Assembly: GCA_013141055.1 (NCBI GenBank)
Contig: JABFRS010000002.1
Span: 1,319,266 to 1,383,265, forward strand
DNA from: Cyclobacteriaceae bacterium
GTDB taxonomy: Bacteria; Bacteroidota; Bacteroidia; Cytophagales; Cyclobacteriaceae
DNA length: 64,000 nt
Reading direction: 5' to 3'
Both the position numbers and the translations under genes were made by a program. The notes beneath the pieces are model-generated. The model made no database searches. It was not told where the DNA came from and saw nothing but the letters and a program-made list of their open reading frames with translations. Numbering within the stretch: the first letter of the stretch is position 1; each line of letters opens with the position of its first letter. Of the stretch, positions 33,925 to 42,913 are shown piece by piece.

Positions 33925-36819
33925 ATGAAAATATTTTTCTCCCTTACTTTTTTATTTGCAGCACTTTTAGTCCATGGCCAGGAAAAAGGAAATGGCAAAA
34001 TTTCAGGTGTCGTAATCGACGCTTCCAACAATCAACCTGTGGAGTTTGCTACCGTAGCCTTAACGGATCCTAATTCAGAAAAACCTATTAATGGCGCTAT
34101 CTGCGATGATAAAGGAAAATTCACTATCACAAAAGTTCCTAATGGCACTTACCAGCTAATCATTTCCTTCATTGGATATGAAAATATCGTCGTGAAATCG
34201 GTAGTCATTTCAGATAAGAAAAACTCTTTCGACGTTGGTTCAGTCAAGATGGCCACTGAATCAAAACAACTGGATGCTGTTGTAGTAGAAGGTCAGCGTA
34301 ACCTCGTTGAAGAAAAAGTTGATCGCACGATTTATAACGCAGAGAATGATCAGACCTCCAAAGGGGGTGACGCAACAGACGTCTTGAAACGTGTGCCAAT
34401 GCTTTCTGTAGACATGGATGGAAATGTTTCACTTCGTGGGAATCAAAATATTCGTGTTCTTATCAACAACAAGCCTTCTACTATTTCTGCCAGCAGTGTT
34501 GCGGATGCATTGAAGCAAATTCCTGCAGATCAGATCAAAACAGTAGAAGTTATTACTTCTCCCTCCGCCAAGTATGATGCAGAGGGATCTGCCGGTATCA
34601 TTAATATCATTACGAAGAAAAACAATTTAGAAGGCCTTACATTGAATATCGATGGTAGCTCCGGCTATCGCGGTTCAAATCTTGGGTTGAATGGAAGTTA
34701 CCGCAAAGGTAAAATGGGATTCTCATTAGGCGGCTTTGGAAGAGCAGGATATAACATCAATGGTAAGTTTGATAATACTCAAATAACAAATTCCACCACT
34801 ATCAATACTCAGACGGCTGAAACCCGCAGCTCAAACTTATTCGGAAACCTGCAGACTTCATGGGATTACGACATCGACAAGAATAATTCTCTAACAGCGT
34901 CCCTCCGCTACGGATCACGTAATGGAAATAACTTTCAGGATCGCCTTTTCACTCAGAGTGTTTCTCCAATTCAATCTTCTTCCAGTTTGAAAGATGTTGA
35001 GACTGTTGATAGGTCAGGAACGGTTGATGCCAGTCTTAACTATACCCACACATTTAAAAAGCCACAGCGTGAGTTTAACTTGCTGGCTCTTTACAGTCGT
35101 AATAACAGAATCAATGATTTTACAAATGACATTTTGGATGAATCCACTTTCACTCCGCTCAGTTATGCGAAAAATCTTAACAACAGCTTCAATCAGGAAG
35201 TGACTGTTCAGGCTGATTACTCTACTCCGATTGGCACAACACAAATTCTGGAATTTGGTGGCAAGAATATTTCCAGAGAGGTTTCCAGTGATTATAGTTA
35301 TTTACTGGCTGGTGCCGACAAGCAGTTCTACCCTAATCCAAATTCAAGCTTATCCAACGTCTTCAATTATAATCAGAACATAACTTCAGGATATTTCTCA
35401 TATACACTGGCAATGAAATCAGGTTATAGCTTTAAAGCTGGTAGCCGTTATGAATACACAACAGTTAATGCTCATTTTGCTACAGAAAAAGCTCCTATCG
35501 AACTTCCTTCTTACGGAGTGTTGGTGCCAAGCATTAACCTTTCAAAGAGATTGGGCAACGGAAGCACATTAAAAATTGCTTACAACAGAAGAATCCAACG
35601 TCCTTCAATCCAGTTTTTAAATCCAAATCTTTAGGCGTCCAATAGCTTGAGTGCATCACAGGGAAATCCAAATCTCGGACCTGAATACACCAATAACTAC
35701 GAGTTGTCATACAGTACTTTTATTAAAAGCACTACTTTAAACTTCTCAACATTTGTTCGCAATACTGATAACGCAATCCAAAGTATTCGTGGATTGATCA
35801 ACAATAACCCAAATGATCCTGATACCATTCTGACTTCTTACAGAAATATTGGTAGTGAAAACGCATATGGTGGAAGTGTCTTTGCCAGTATCAATGTTTC
35901 CAACAAATTGTCCATCAATGGAGGTTCCGATATCTATTATTCAGTTTTGAAGAATAATGACCCCGATCCAATTTATTCAGCTCACAATGAAGGATTGGTT
36001 GTCAGCTACCGTCTTTTTGGAAATTATACGTTGCCAAAAGGTTGGGGACTTCAGTTTTTCAGCTTTTACAGAGGTCGTTCAATACAACTTCAGGGAATTC
36101 AGGGAAGTTTCTATGTGTATAGTCTGAGCATCAAGAAAGATCTTCTTGACAAAAAGGGAAGCATTGGATTTGGCGCTGAGCAGTTCATTACTCCTATTAT
36201 GAGAATTAACAGTACTACTTCTTCTCCCATCATTCAACAAAATAGCACAAATGAAATTCACAACTTGAATTTCAAAGTGACATTTAGTTACCGTATTGGT
36301 AAGATGAGCTTTGATTCAAGTCGCAAGCGCAAAAAATCCATCAACAACGACGACCTTAAAGATGGTGGTGATGGTGGCGGCGGTGGTGGTGGAAATGACA
36401 TCCAGCAGTCTGGTGGCGGAGGCGGTGGTGGTGGCGCGCAACGTCAGGCTGTGGTATTGCCGGCAGTAACAGCTCCTGTTGAAACAAAAGCAGTAGATTC
36501 CACAGCAGTAGTTGCAGCAGAAGGAAAATGGGAATACACTGTTCAATCACCTCAGGGTGGAAATGGAAATCTTATCATCAAGAAAGAAGGTGAAGTATAC
36601 TCCGGAACGATGATTAACAGTAGAAACAATCGCGAGACACCTCTTGCGAACTTAAAGCTTGTAGGAAATGAATTGAGCTTCAGCTACGATGTCAATTTCG
36701 GCGGAAATTCTTCAACAATCACTACCAAGCTAATCATTGAAGGCGATGCGATGAGTGGCTCGATGAGCGTGGGACAGTTTGGAACATTCCCGATCACGGC
36801 GAAACGAGTACCACAGTAA
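33925..36819 (+). pseudogene. Outer-membrane beta-barrel receptor gene (CarboxypepD_reg + plug + barrel) interrupted by an in-frame TAG
   Basis: TonB-receptor-like protein of 964 codons. Signal peptide (about 1-18), carboxypeptidase-like domain (about 25-110), plug (about 118-210; DVLKRVPMLSVDMDGNVSLR, VEVITSPSAKYDAEG), barrel (about 215-805), a Gly-rich linker and a C-terminal beta domain of about 70 residues. At 35632-35634 the codon after LNPNL is TAG; reading continues in the same frame without any shift into ASNSLSASQGNPNLGPEYTNN, which is the conserved next segment of this family. The two parts are 569 and about 394 residues. A C-to-T change of a Gln codon explains it. Either the gene is newly inactivated, the base is wrong, or the stop is suppressed. 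Both halves otherwise look under normal selection. Confidence 0.88.
35632..35634 (+). other. In-frame amber codon inside the barrel gene
   Basis: TAG between NPNL and ASNS codons. Homologs usually carry a residue here followed by a small-residue/Asn segment and then QGNPxLxPEYTNNYEL, so the stop is not the natural end of the protein. Confidence 0.9.
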
Positions 36820-36849
36820 TTGGCAGGAATCTTTATTTAAATATCTTTG
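36820..36849 (+). promoter_or_regulatory. Promoter of tRNA-Ala
   Basis: TTG (36820-36822), 19 bp, TATCTTTG (36842-36849), an exact Bacteroidota promoter ending 14 bp before the tRNA. Confidence 0.8.
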
Positions 36850-36863
36850 AAGCGCACTAAGTC

Positions 36864-36937
36864 GGGGGATTAGCTCAGCTGGCTAGAGCGCTTCCATGGC
36901 ATGGAAGAGGTCATCGGTTCGAATCCGTTATTCTCCA
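36864..36937 (+). tRNA. tRNA-Ala (anticodon GGC)
   Basis: A 74-nt cloverleaf: acceptor GGGGGAT with ATTCTCC (two G-T pairs), D arm GCTC/GAGC, anticodon stem CTTCC/GGAAG with loop ATGGCAT (anticodon GGC), T arm ATCGG-TTCGAAT-CCGTT, discriminator A. Position 50-64 is a T-T mismatch. No encoded CCA end (ACA follows). Confidence 0.95.
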
Positions 36938-36940
36938 CAA

Positions 36941-36971
36941 AAAAACCTCAGCGGAATGCTGAGGTTTTTTT
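36941..36971. terminator. Terminator after tRNA-Ala, usable from both strands
   Basis: CCTCAGC / GCTGAGG stem with loop GGAAT, flanked by an A-run on the left and a T-run on the right, so it can also end the convergent PaaN gene. Confidence 0.92.
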
Positions 36972-36984
36972 ATAAACAAGACCA

Positions 36985-38655
36985 TCAACCAACTTTCATC
37001 GGTTCTCGCAATCCAACCCATGTGAATCGCTTCGTTACATATTCCGGATTTGTAAAAGATGCATTGCCAGAAGGATTTCCACCTGTAACATGATAATCTG
37101 AGAACGCTGCATTCTGATTCATGTAAATGCCTCCGGTAAGATTGAATGAAACTGGTGTGGCAGCCAACGACATTTCATCAGCAATCTTCTCTTTCACCAC
37201 ATCATCTGTTGTGTAGGCCCCGCAGGAAATAGCTCCGTGTTGCAACGCCATCTCTTTTGCAAGTGCGATCGATTGATCGGTGTTTTTTGTTTTGATCAGC
37301 AAAGCGATAGGACCAAAAAGTTCCTTACTGAACACATCCTTTTGAGACGCATTCACTTCTATCACTACTGGAGTTGCCACTCTGGCTCTTTTAAACATAG
37401 GATTTTCAAACTGACGCGATTTTAACCAGACTTTTCCCTGAATCTTTTCTGATTCAAGCACCCGCTCACTGGTCTTCTTGTTCTGAACTGCGCCTAAAAC
37501 AAAAGGACCTGCCTTTGGATTATCTATCAGTCCATTCAGGTTATCAATAAACTTTTGAGCAAACTGATCAAATGAGATTTTACCGGAAGGAGAACCAATT
37601 CCATCCTCAGGGATATAAAAATTCTGAGGTGCTGTGCACATTTGTCCGCTGTAAAGGTTGACCGAAAACGCAAGATTAGCAGCAACTTTATCAACGTCTT
37701 CTACTGAATCCAGGATCACTGAATTAACGCCTGTCTTCTCAGTAAATACAATCTTTCCAGGTAATGCCTCGAGGTAGGATCCAAAAACCGAATTGCCGGT
37801 AAAGTCCACAAGCTTTACACTTTTGTTCTCTGCCAGATCTTTTGAAATCATCTTATCATACGTGTCAACACCCAATTGACAAATTGCTGGATCAAGATTG
37901 TTAGCCACAAGAACTTTTTGAATTTCTGCCACGATAATCGCTATCGGCAGGATCGCTCCTGGATGAGGTTTAACGATAACAGGATTTCCCGTCATCAGAC
38001 TTCCATAGATTCCGGTAACGGAATTCCAGGTTGGAAAAGTTGAACAGCCAATCACAACTGAAACTCCTTTCGGAACAGGTCTCCACTCCTTCTTCAATTG
38101 CAGATTAAATTTTCCCATGGGCTTATCCCATACAGCAGAAGCTGGAAATCTGCTTAACTCTTCATAGCCAGAAGCAATTGCTTCCAATGCCCGGTCGGCC
38201 GCATGAGGACCTGATGCCTGGAACGCCATCATATAACCCTGACCTGTGGTATGCATTGTTGCGTAAGCAATTTCAAAGAATCTTGCTTTCACATTATCCA
38301 GTGATTCAATAAGAATTCCTGCACGGTCGTTAATGCCAACTTTTCTCCAGGCATGGAATGCATTGTTCGCACGTTCAATCAAAACATCTGCTGAGAAAAC
38401 AGGATAAGAGATCTTCAATGCTTCCTGCAGGTATGGAGATTCTTCCTGACCTTCCCAACCTGATGGTGAAGGTTGGTTCAGTTCTTCAAATTTCTTACCT
38501 AAGGAATTTTTAAATTTTGTCTGACCATCTGTGTCAGCTGTATCACCATAGACAGCAGGGTGCGGCTGCTCAGCGTAGGCCGCATAGAATGTACGGGCGT
38601 GGATTGCATCGATGGCTCTCTTTAAAACGGCCTCGTGTTTTTCAAATAGTGTCAT
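36985..38655 (-). CDS. paaN: PaaN-type aldehyde dehydrogenase family protein (phenylacetate degradation)
   Basis: A 556-residue ALDH-superfamily protein that matches the PaaN group linked to ring-opened phenylacetyl-CoA breakdown. Diagnostic parts are the N-terminus (AVLKRAIDAIHARTFYAAY, then HPAVYG), VPKGVSVVIGCSTFPTWN, IVKPHPGAILP, and Cys in YSGQMCTAPQNFYIP (about 340). It lacks the fused MaoC-like hydratase domain of E. coli PaaZ. No other paa genes (paaABCDE, paaK) occur within the window, so its actual substrate is inferred from the family. It is followed upstream-side by DUF4197, same strand, 24 bp apart. Confidence 0.88.
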   Translation of the reverse strand: MTLFEKHEAVLKRAIDAIHARTFYAAYAEQPHPAVYGDTADTDGQTKFKNSLGKKFEELNQPSPSGWEGQEESPYLQEALKISYPVFSADVLIERANNAFHAWRKVGINDRAGILIESLDNVKARFFEIAYATMHTTGQGYMMAFQASGPHAADRALEAIASGYEELSRFPASAVWDKPMGKFNLQLKKEWRPVPKGVSVVIGCSTFPTWNSVTGIYGSLMTGNPVIVKPHPGAILPIAIIVAEIQKVLVANNLDPAICQLGVDTYDKMISKDLAENKSVKLVDFTGNSVFGSYLEALPGKIVFTEKTGVNSVILDSVEDVDKVAANLAFSVNLYSGQMCTAPQNFYIPEDGIGSPSGKISFDQFAQKFIDNLNGLIDNPKAGPFVLGAVQNKKTSERVLESEKIQGKVWLKSRQFENPMFKRARVATPVVIEVNASQKDVFSKELFGPIALLIKTKNTDQSIALAKEMALQHGAISCGAYTTDDVVKEKIADEMSLAATPVSFNLTGGIYMNQNAAFSDYHVTGGNPSGNASFTNPEYVTKRFTWVGLREPMKVG

Positions 38656-38679
38656 AGATTAGATTATGTTCGTTACAAT

Positions 38680-39402
38680 TTATTTCTGTGCTCCAAATAC
38701 TTTTTTTAACAACTCAGTGGTTCTTTCCAAAGGATTTTCACGGATACTTTTTTCCTGTGCTGCGATCATGGTGAAAAGACCCGTCAACGCTCTGTCAGTA
38801 GCATATTCATTCAGGTCAGGATTTACCTTATCAACAAATGGGATTTTATTGTATCGGGTTACAATATCACCATAGTACTTCGTAGCGCTTACTTTATTTA
38901 GTGAGTTTTGAATGATTGGCTTAAATTTTTCTTTCAATTGGGCAGAGGTTGTTCTCTTTAAAAATTGAGTTGCTGCATCAGGCTGTCCTTTGAGGATAGC
39001 CCAGGCATCATCGATCGTCATTTGCTTGATTGCATTAATAAAAATTGGCTTAGCTTCTTTTGCTGCATCTTCTGCTCCCCGATTTAACGTGAGAATAAAA
39101 CGATCTACATCTTTTCCTAACCCAATCTGGCGGAGACGATCCTCAACTTTCTTTACATCCGGTGGAAACGGAATTTTTATCTCAGGGTTCTTGAAATACC
39201 CATCGGTAACTGAAACAAGGTCTGATCCCTTCGTTATACCCTTCACAAGAGCTTCCTTCAGCCCTTCTGCAACTTCTCCGGAGGTCGGAGTGCCGGTAGT
39301 ACTTACAACTTTCTTTACATCAGAAAGTGCCTTGTTCAAATCAATTTGCGCAGAGGCACACGCCGACATTGCCACCAATCCTGCAAAAAATATTTTCTTC
39401 AT
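38680..39402 (-). CDS. DUF4197 exported protein
   Basis: A 240-residue protein with an N-terminal signal peptide (FFAGLVAMSACASAQ). Residues about 40-235 match the DUF4197 pattern: EVAEGLKEALVKGI, YFKNPEIKIPFPPDVKKVE, FILTLNRGAEDAAKEA, TDRALTGLFTMIAAQEKSIR. Function unknown; the family is widespread in Gram-negative bacteria and periplasmic. The Cys in the signal region is not in a clean lipobox, so I call it secreted rather than lipoprotein. It precedes paaN on the same strand but a functional link is not evident. Confidence 0.9.
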   Translation of the reverse strand: MKKIFFAGLVAMSACASAQIDLNKALSDVKKVVSTTGTPTSGEVAEGLKEALVKGITKGSDLVSVTDGYFKNPEIKIPFPPDVKKVEDRLRQIGLGKDVDRFILTLNRGAEDAAKEAKPIFINAIKQMTIDDAWAILKGQPDAATQFLKRTTSAQLKEKFKPIIQNSLNKVSATKYYGDIVTRYNKIPFVDKVNPDLNEYATDRALTGLFTMIAAQEKSIRENPLERTTELLKKVFGAQK

Positions 39403-39488
39403 ACTTTAATAATTATCTGATTTAAAACTGAATAAAATTCAAATCTGCTGAATGAATTCCAGCAGACGCAAGTTAGAAAACTCTGCGA

Positions 39489-40769
39489 CTATGAACGAAC
39501 AAGTGTTTCCTGATTGATCTCAGAAATACTTTTGCAGCCCGCAAGACCCATGGTAAGATTAAAATCGGCAAGCAGGTTTCGAATAACATCCCGAACGCCC
39601 TCTTCACCACCAATAGTAAGTCCATATACATAAGGTCTGCCAATGCATACAGCGGTCGCTCCAAGTGCAATTGCTTTGAAAATATCCGCCCCTCCACGGA
39701 TTCCACTATCCATCAGGATCGGCACTCTGCCTTTTACCACGTCAACAATATTTGGTAATGCTTCGAATGTACTGATCGAGCCATCTACCTGACGACCGCC
39801 ATGATTTGAAACGATCATTCCATCAACACCATGATCAATTGCCATACGGGCATCATCAGGATGAAGAATACCTTTCAATAAGATTGGAAGCTTTGTATGC
39901 TTTCGCAAAAATGCAAGGTCACTCCATGTGAGTGCTGGATTGGAATAAAGTGCTGTGAATTTCCGAACTGCCTTTACAGGTCTGCCGGACTTTAGTTTTT
40001 TTATAAATCCGTTTCCTGGATAATTGTTCACCATTTTAATAAGTCCTGATATAGAATCAAGTGTAACCTTTTGCGATGGCGCTGAGGCCGTGTCTGGCTC
40101 ATCCATTAATCTTTGAAAAACAGGATCAGAAGTATACTGAGCTATGCCCTTCCCTTCAAGAAAAGGGAGATATGCAAGATCCAGGTCACGCGTTCTCCAA
40201 CCTAACAATGTTGTATCCAAAGTAACTGCGATAGCAGAGCAGCCGCACTTCTCTGCTCTTTCAACAAGACTTGCAACCAGATCATTTGATTTGCTCCAAT
40301 ACAATTGAAACCATCGATGACCGTTTCCCATCGCTGCAGCCACCTCTTCCATTGGCCTGCTCGCCTGATTACTTAATATATAAGGAACGTTTTCGGCAGC
40401 AGCAGCTCTTCCCACTCCTACATCTGCGTGTTCATTTACCATCTCAAGAACTCCCACCGGCGAGAGCATCAGCGGCGATGAAAGTTTATGTCCAAACAAT
40501 TCAATGGTAGTGTCACGTTCACTAACATTTTTTAACATTCGCGGAACGATCCTGTACTTTTCAAAAGAACTTCGGTTAGACAACACTGTACTTTCAAGTC
40601 CGGCACCTCCGGCGATGTAAGCGAAGGCCTCCTCACTCATCATTTTCTTTGCTTTTTCCTCAAGCTTAAACCAATCGATCGGAACCTGTGAACGAATTCC
40701 TGCAAAGCCCTTTAAATAGATCTCACGCTGTCTGTCAGCTCCCGAAAATGTTGATTTACTCATAAACAC
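39489..40769 (-). CDS. FMN-dependent alpha-hydroxy-acid oxidase (lactate 2-monooxygenase-like)
   Basis: A 426-residue TIM-barrel flavoprotein oxidising L-2-hydroxy acids such as lactate. FMN-site and catalytic features: AYIAGGAGLE, the Tyr in WFQLYWSKSND, Arg/His in VSNHGGRQVDGS (about 318-328), MDSGIRGGADIFKAIALGA. The segment LGWRTRDLDLAYLPFLEGKG followed by SDPVFQRL is shared with lactate 2-monooxygenase rather than with LldD dehydrogenase or glycolate oxidase. The product (pyruvate or acetate plus CO2) cannot be decided from sequence. Start ATG 40769; ATG 40763 is possible. Confidence 0.9.
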   Translation of the reverse strand: MFMSKSTFSGADRQREIYLKGFAGIRSQVPIDWFKLEEKAKKMMSEEAFAYIAGGAGLESTVLSNRSSFEKYRIVPRMLKNVSERDTTIELFGHKLSSPLMLSPVGVLEMVNEHADVGVGRAAAAENVPYILSNQASRPMEEVAAAMGNGHRWFQLYWSKSNDLVASLVERAEKCGCSAIAVTLDTTLLGWRTRDLDLAYLPFLEGKGIAQYTSDPVFQRLMDEPDTASAPSQKVTLDSISGLIKMVNNYPGNGFIKKLKSGRPVKAVRKFTALYSNPALTWSDLAFLRKHTKLPILLKGILHPDDARMAIDHGVDGMIVSNHGGRQVDGSISTFEALPNIVDVVKGRVPILMDSGIRGGADIFKAIALGATAVCIGRPYVYGLTIGGEEGVRDVIRNLLADFNLTMGLAGCKSISEINQETLVRS

Positions 40770-40844
40770 TAAGTTAATAACTCCTATTCCCCTTTTGCAA
40801 TTTGCATCTGTTTGTTATTCCGGATTTATACCATGAAACAGGCG

Positions 40845-40874
40845 TTGTCTACTGTTTATTGTCCGCTATATTTG
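40845..40874 (+). promoter_or_regulatory. Promoter of cinA
   Basis: TTG (40845-40847), 19 bp, TATATTTG (40867-40874), exact TAnnTTTG; 18 bp before the ATG. Confidence 0.8.
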
Positions 40875-40892
40875 GCCCTTAATTATTTTTGA

Positions 40893-42140
40893 ATGAAAAC
40901 AATTCTGGCAGAACTACTCACCATTGGCGATGAAATCCTTTATGGTCAGATTGTAGATACCAACTCCCAATGGATGAGCGTGGAGCTCGATAAGATAGGC
41001 ATTAAGATTATCCGCAAAACTTCCATTGGAGATCGTGAAGATGAGATTCTTACCGCTTTTGCGGAAGCAGAAAAACGTGCTGACGTTGTACTAATTACCG
41101 GAGGACTGGGACCCACCAGCGATGATATTACAAAGCCCTGCCTTGCAAAATATTTCAATTGCGAAATCAAGATGCATGAAGAAGCGCTGGCTGAGGTGAC
41201 AGAATTCTTCACAAGTCGCGGACGCGAAATAACAGAGATCAATCGTCAGCAAGCTGCACTTCCTGTTTGCTGTACAAAGATTACGAACCCGATAGGCACT
41301 GCACCTGGGATGTGGTTTGAAAGAAACGGAAAAGTATTTATGTCAATGCCTGGTGTTCCGCACGAAATGAAGCGTATGATGACTGAGCGTGTTATTCCGA
41401 AATTACTGGAGACTTATAAAATGCCCACGATCATTCATAAAGTTTTGAGAACGGTAGGCATCGGTGAATCCTTTCTTGCTGATAAGATCTCTTCCTGGGA
41501 AAAATCCTTACCGGAACATATTAAGCTCGCTTACTTGCCTAGTCTGGGAGAAGTAAAACTGAGACTTACTGGATTTGGCGACGATTCCGCAAAACTGAAA
41601 TCAGAAATTGATTCATTCGTTGAGAAAATAAATCCTCTTGCCGGAGAGTACATCTTTGGATATGGAGAAGATCCATTGGAAGTAGTCATCGGAAATACGT
41701 TGAGAAATAAAAAACTGACACTGTCGGTAGCAGAAAGCTGTACAGGTGGTTATGTTTCTCATTTAATCACCAGCGTTCCGGGATGCTCAGATTATTTTCT
41801 AGGAAGTATGATTCCCTACGACTATCAGATTAAAATGAGACAGCTGGGAGTCAAGCCTGAAACATTAGAAAAATATGGAGCTGTAAGTGAACCGACAATC
41901 ATTGAGATGGCAAACATTGTCCGGGCAAAGTTCAACACAGACATTGGAGTTGCCACCAGCGGAATTGCGGGACCCGGAGGCGCAACACCTGATAAGCCCG
42001 TTGGTACTGTCTGGATTGCATATTCTGACAAACATCACACTGTAACGAAGAAATTACAACTCAGCAAGGATCGAGCGATCAATATACGACTAGCATCTGC
42101 TGCAGTTTTAAATCTGATCCGACTGAGTTTGCCAAAATAA
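40893..42140 (+). CDS. cinA: CinA family protein (NMN deamidase / competence-damage protein)
   Basis: A 415-residue two-domain protein. The N-terminal molybdopterin-binding-like domain (about 1-170; ELLTIGDEILYGQIVDTNS, VLITGGLGPTSDDITK, MPGVPHEMKRM) and the C-terminal CinA domain (about 255-412; LSVAESCTGGYVSHLITSVPG, GIAGPGGATPDKPVGTVW). CinA proteins deamidate nicotinamide mononucleotide in NAD recycling, and the N-terminal part is linked to ADP-ribose pyrophosphatase activity in some. All catalytic segments are intact. It is alone behind its own promoter and ends 16 bp from the convergent LytTR gene. Confidence 0.95.
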   Translation: MKTILAELLTIGDEILYGQIVDTNSQWMSVELDKIGIKIIRKTSIGDREDEILTAFAEAEKRADVVLITGGLGPTSDDITKPCLAKYFNCEIKMHEEALAEVTEFFTSRGREITEINRQQAALPVCCTKITNPIGTAPGMWFERNGKVFMSMPGVPHEMKRMMTERVIPKLLETYKMPTIIHKVLRTVGIGESFLADKISSWEKSLPEHIKLAYLPSLGEVKLRLTGFGDDSAKLKSEIDSFVEKINPLAGEYIFGYGEDPLEVVIGNTLRNKKLTLSVAESCTGGYVSHLITSVPGCSDYFLGSMIPYDYQIKMRQLGVKPETLEKYGAVSEPTIIEMANIVRAKFNTDIGVATSGIAGPGGATPDKPVGTVWIAYSDKHHTVTKKLQLSKDRAINIRLASAAVLNLIRLSLPK

Positions 42141-42156
42141 TCTCTGCTCAACATTC

Positions 42157-42897
42157 TTACTCTGCATGACCATACTTTTTTCTGAAGTCGGCAGCATACT
42201 TATCTCCAACAGGGATAGGAGTTGTTCCAATAAATACCTGTGAGCGCTGAAAAGATTTGATCTTTGAATACGGAATAATGAAGGAATTGTGAATCCGGCA
42301 AAAGAGCTTCGGGGGCAATTTGGTTTCGATTGCCTTAAGATTCATCCGTGTCATTATAGGTCTCGTTTGCGAAGTCAGGAATATCTTCACATAATCCTTA
42401 AGACCTTCTACATATAAGATATCATCAAACATGATCTTTATCTCTTTGTATTCAGCCCTGACAAAGAAAAAAAGTTCCTCAGGAGATGGCGGTGTTGCTT
42501 CTTTTATCAATTTAAATTGATCAAGAGCTCTATTTGCTGCTTTTGAAAACCTTTCGAACGGAATTGGCTTCACAAGATAATCGATCACATCAAGCTCAAA
42601 CCCCTCGAGTGCATATTCCTCATAGGCAGTTGTGAAGATTACCATGGGAGGATTAGCAAGAGAACGAAGGAATTGAGTTCCGGTCACTCCAGGCATTTGA
42701 ATATCCAGAAATATAAGATCGATTGAATTTTCCTGAAGAGCCTTCTCAGCTTCTGCTGGCGACGAATAAGAGCCGATTAGTTTTAAGAATGAAATCTTCT
42801 GAATGTCATCCATTATCAATTTCAAAGCAAAAGGCTCATCGTCTACTGCTATGCAGTTTAAAACATGATTCGTTGAAGATGGCATATCATTTTTCAT
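42157..42897 (-). CDS. LytTR-family response regulator
   Basis: DNA-binding response regulator of 246 residues. The receiver (about 12-128) has acidic pair DDEPFAL, phosphoacceptor Asp in IDLIFLDIQMPGVTGTQFL, and Lys in YLVKPIPFERF. The LytTR domain (about 148-243) has IMFDDILYVEGLKDYVKIF, the Arg/His-rich FCRIHNSFIIPYSKI and the final basic helix. It follows the cognate LytS kinase on the same strand by 16 bp. Such pairs in Bacteroidota usually control adjacent or envelope genes; the target here is unknown. Confidence 0.95.
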   Translation of the reverse strand: MKNDMPSSTNHVLNCIAVDDEPFALKLIMDDIQKISFLKLIGSYSSPAEAEKALQENSIDLIFLDIQMPGVTGTQFLRSLANPPMVIFTTAYEEYALEGFELDVIDYLVKPIPFERFSKAANRALDQFKLIKEATPPSPEELFFFVRAEYKEIKIMFDDILYVEGLKDYVKIFLTSQTRPIMTRMNLKAIETKLPPKLFCRIHNSFIIPYSKIKSFQRSQVFIGTTPIPVGDKYAADFRKKYGHAE

Positions 42898-42913
42898 ACT
42901 AATATTTTGATCA

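Noticed and set aside
36361..36440. GGTGGCGGC-type repeats as a possible microsatellite or CRISPR-like array
   Set aside because: They code for the Gly-rich linker in the receptor frame; no spacers or regular unit.
36316..36550. Two minus-strand frames rich in His, Thr and Cys
   Set aside because: They are antisense readings of the Gly-rich linker of the receptor gene; repetitive composition is an artefact of GGT/GGC codons.
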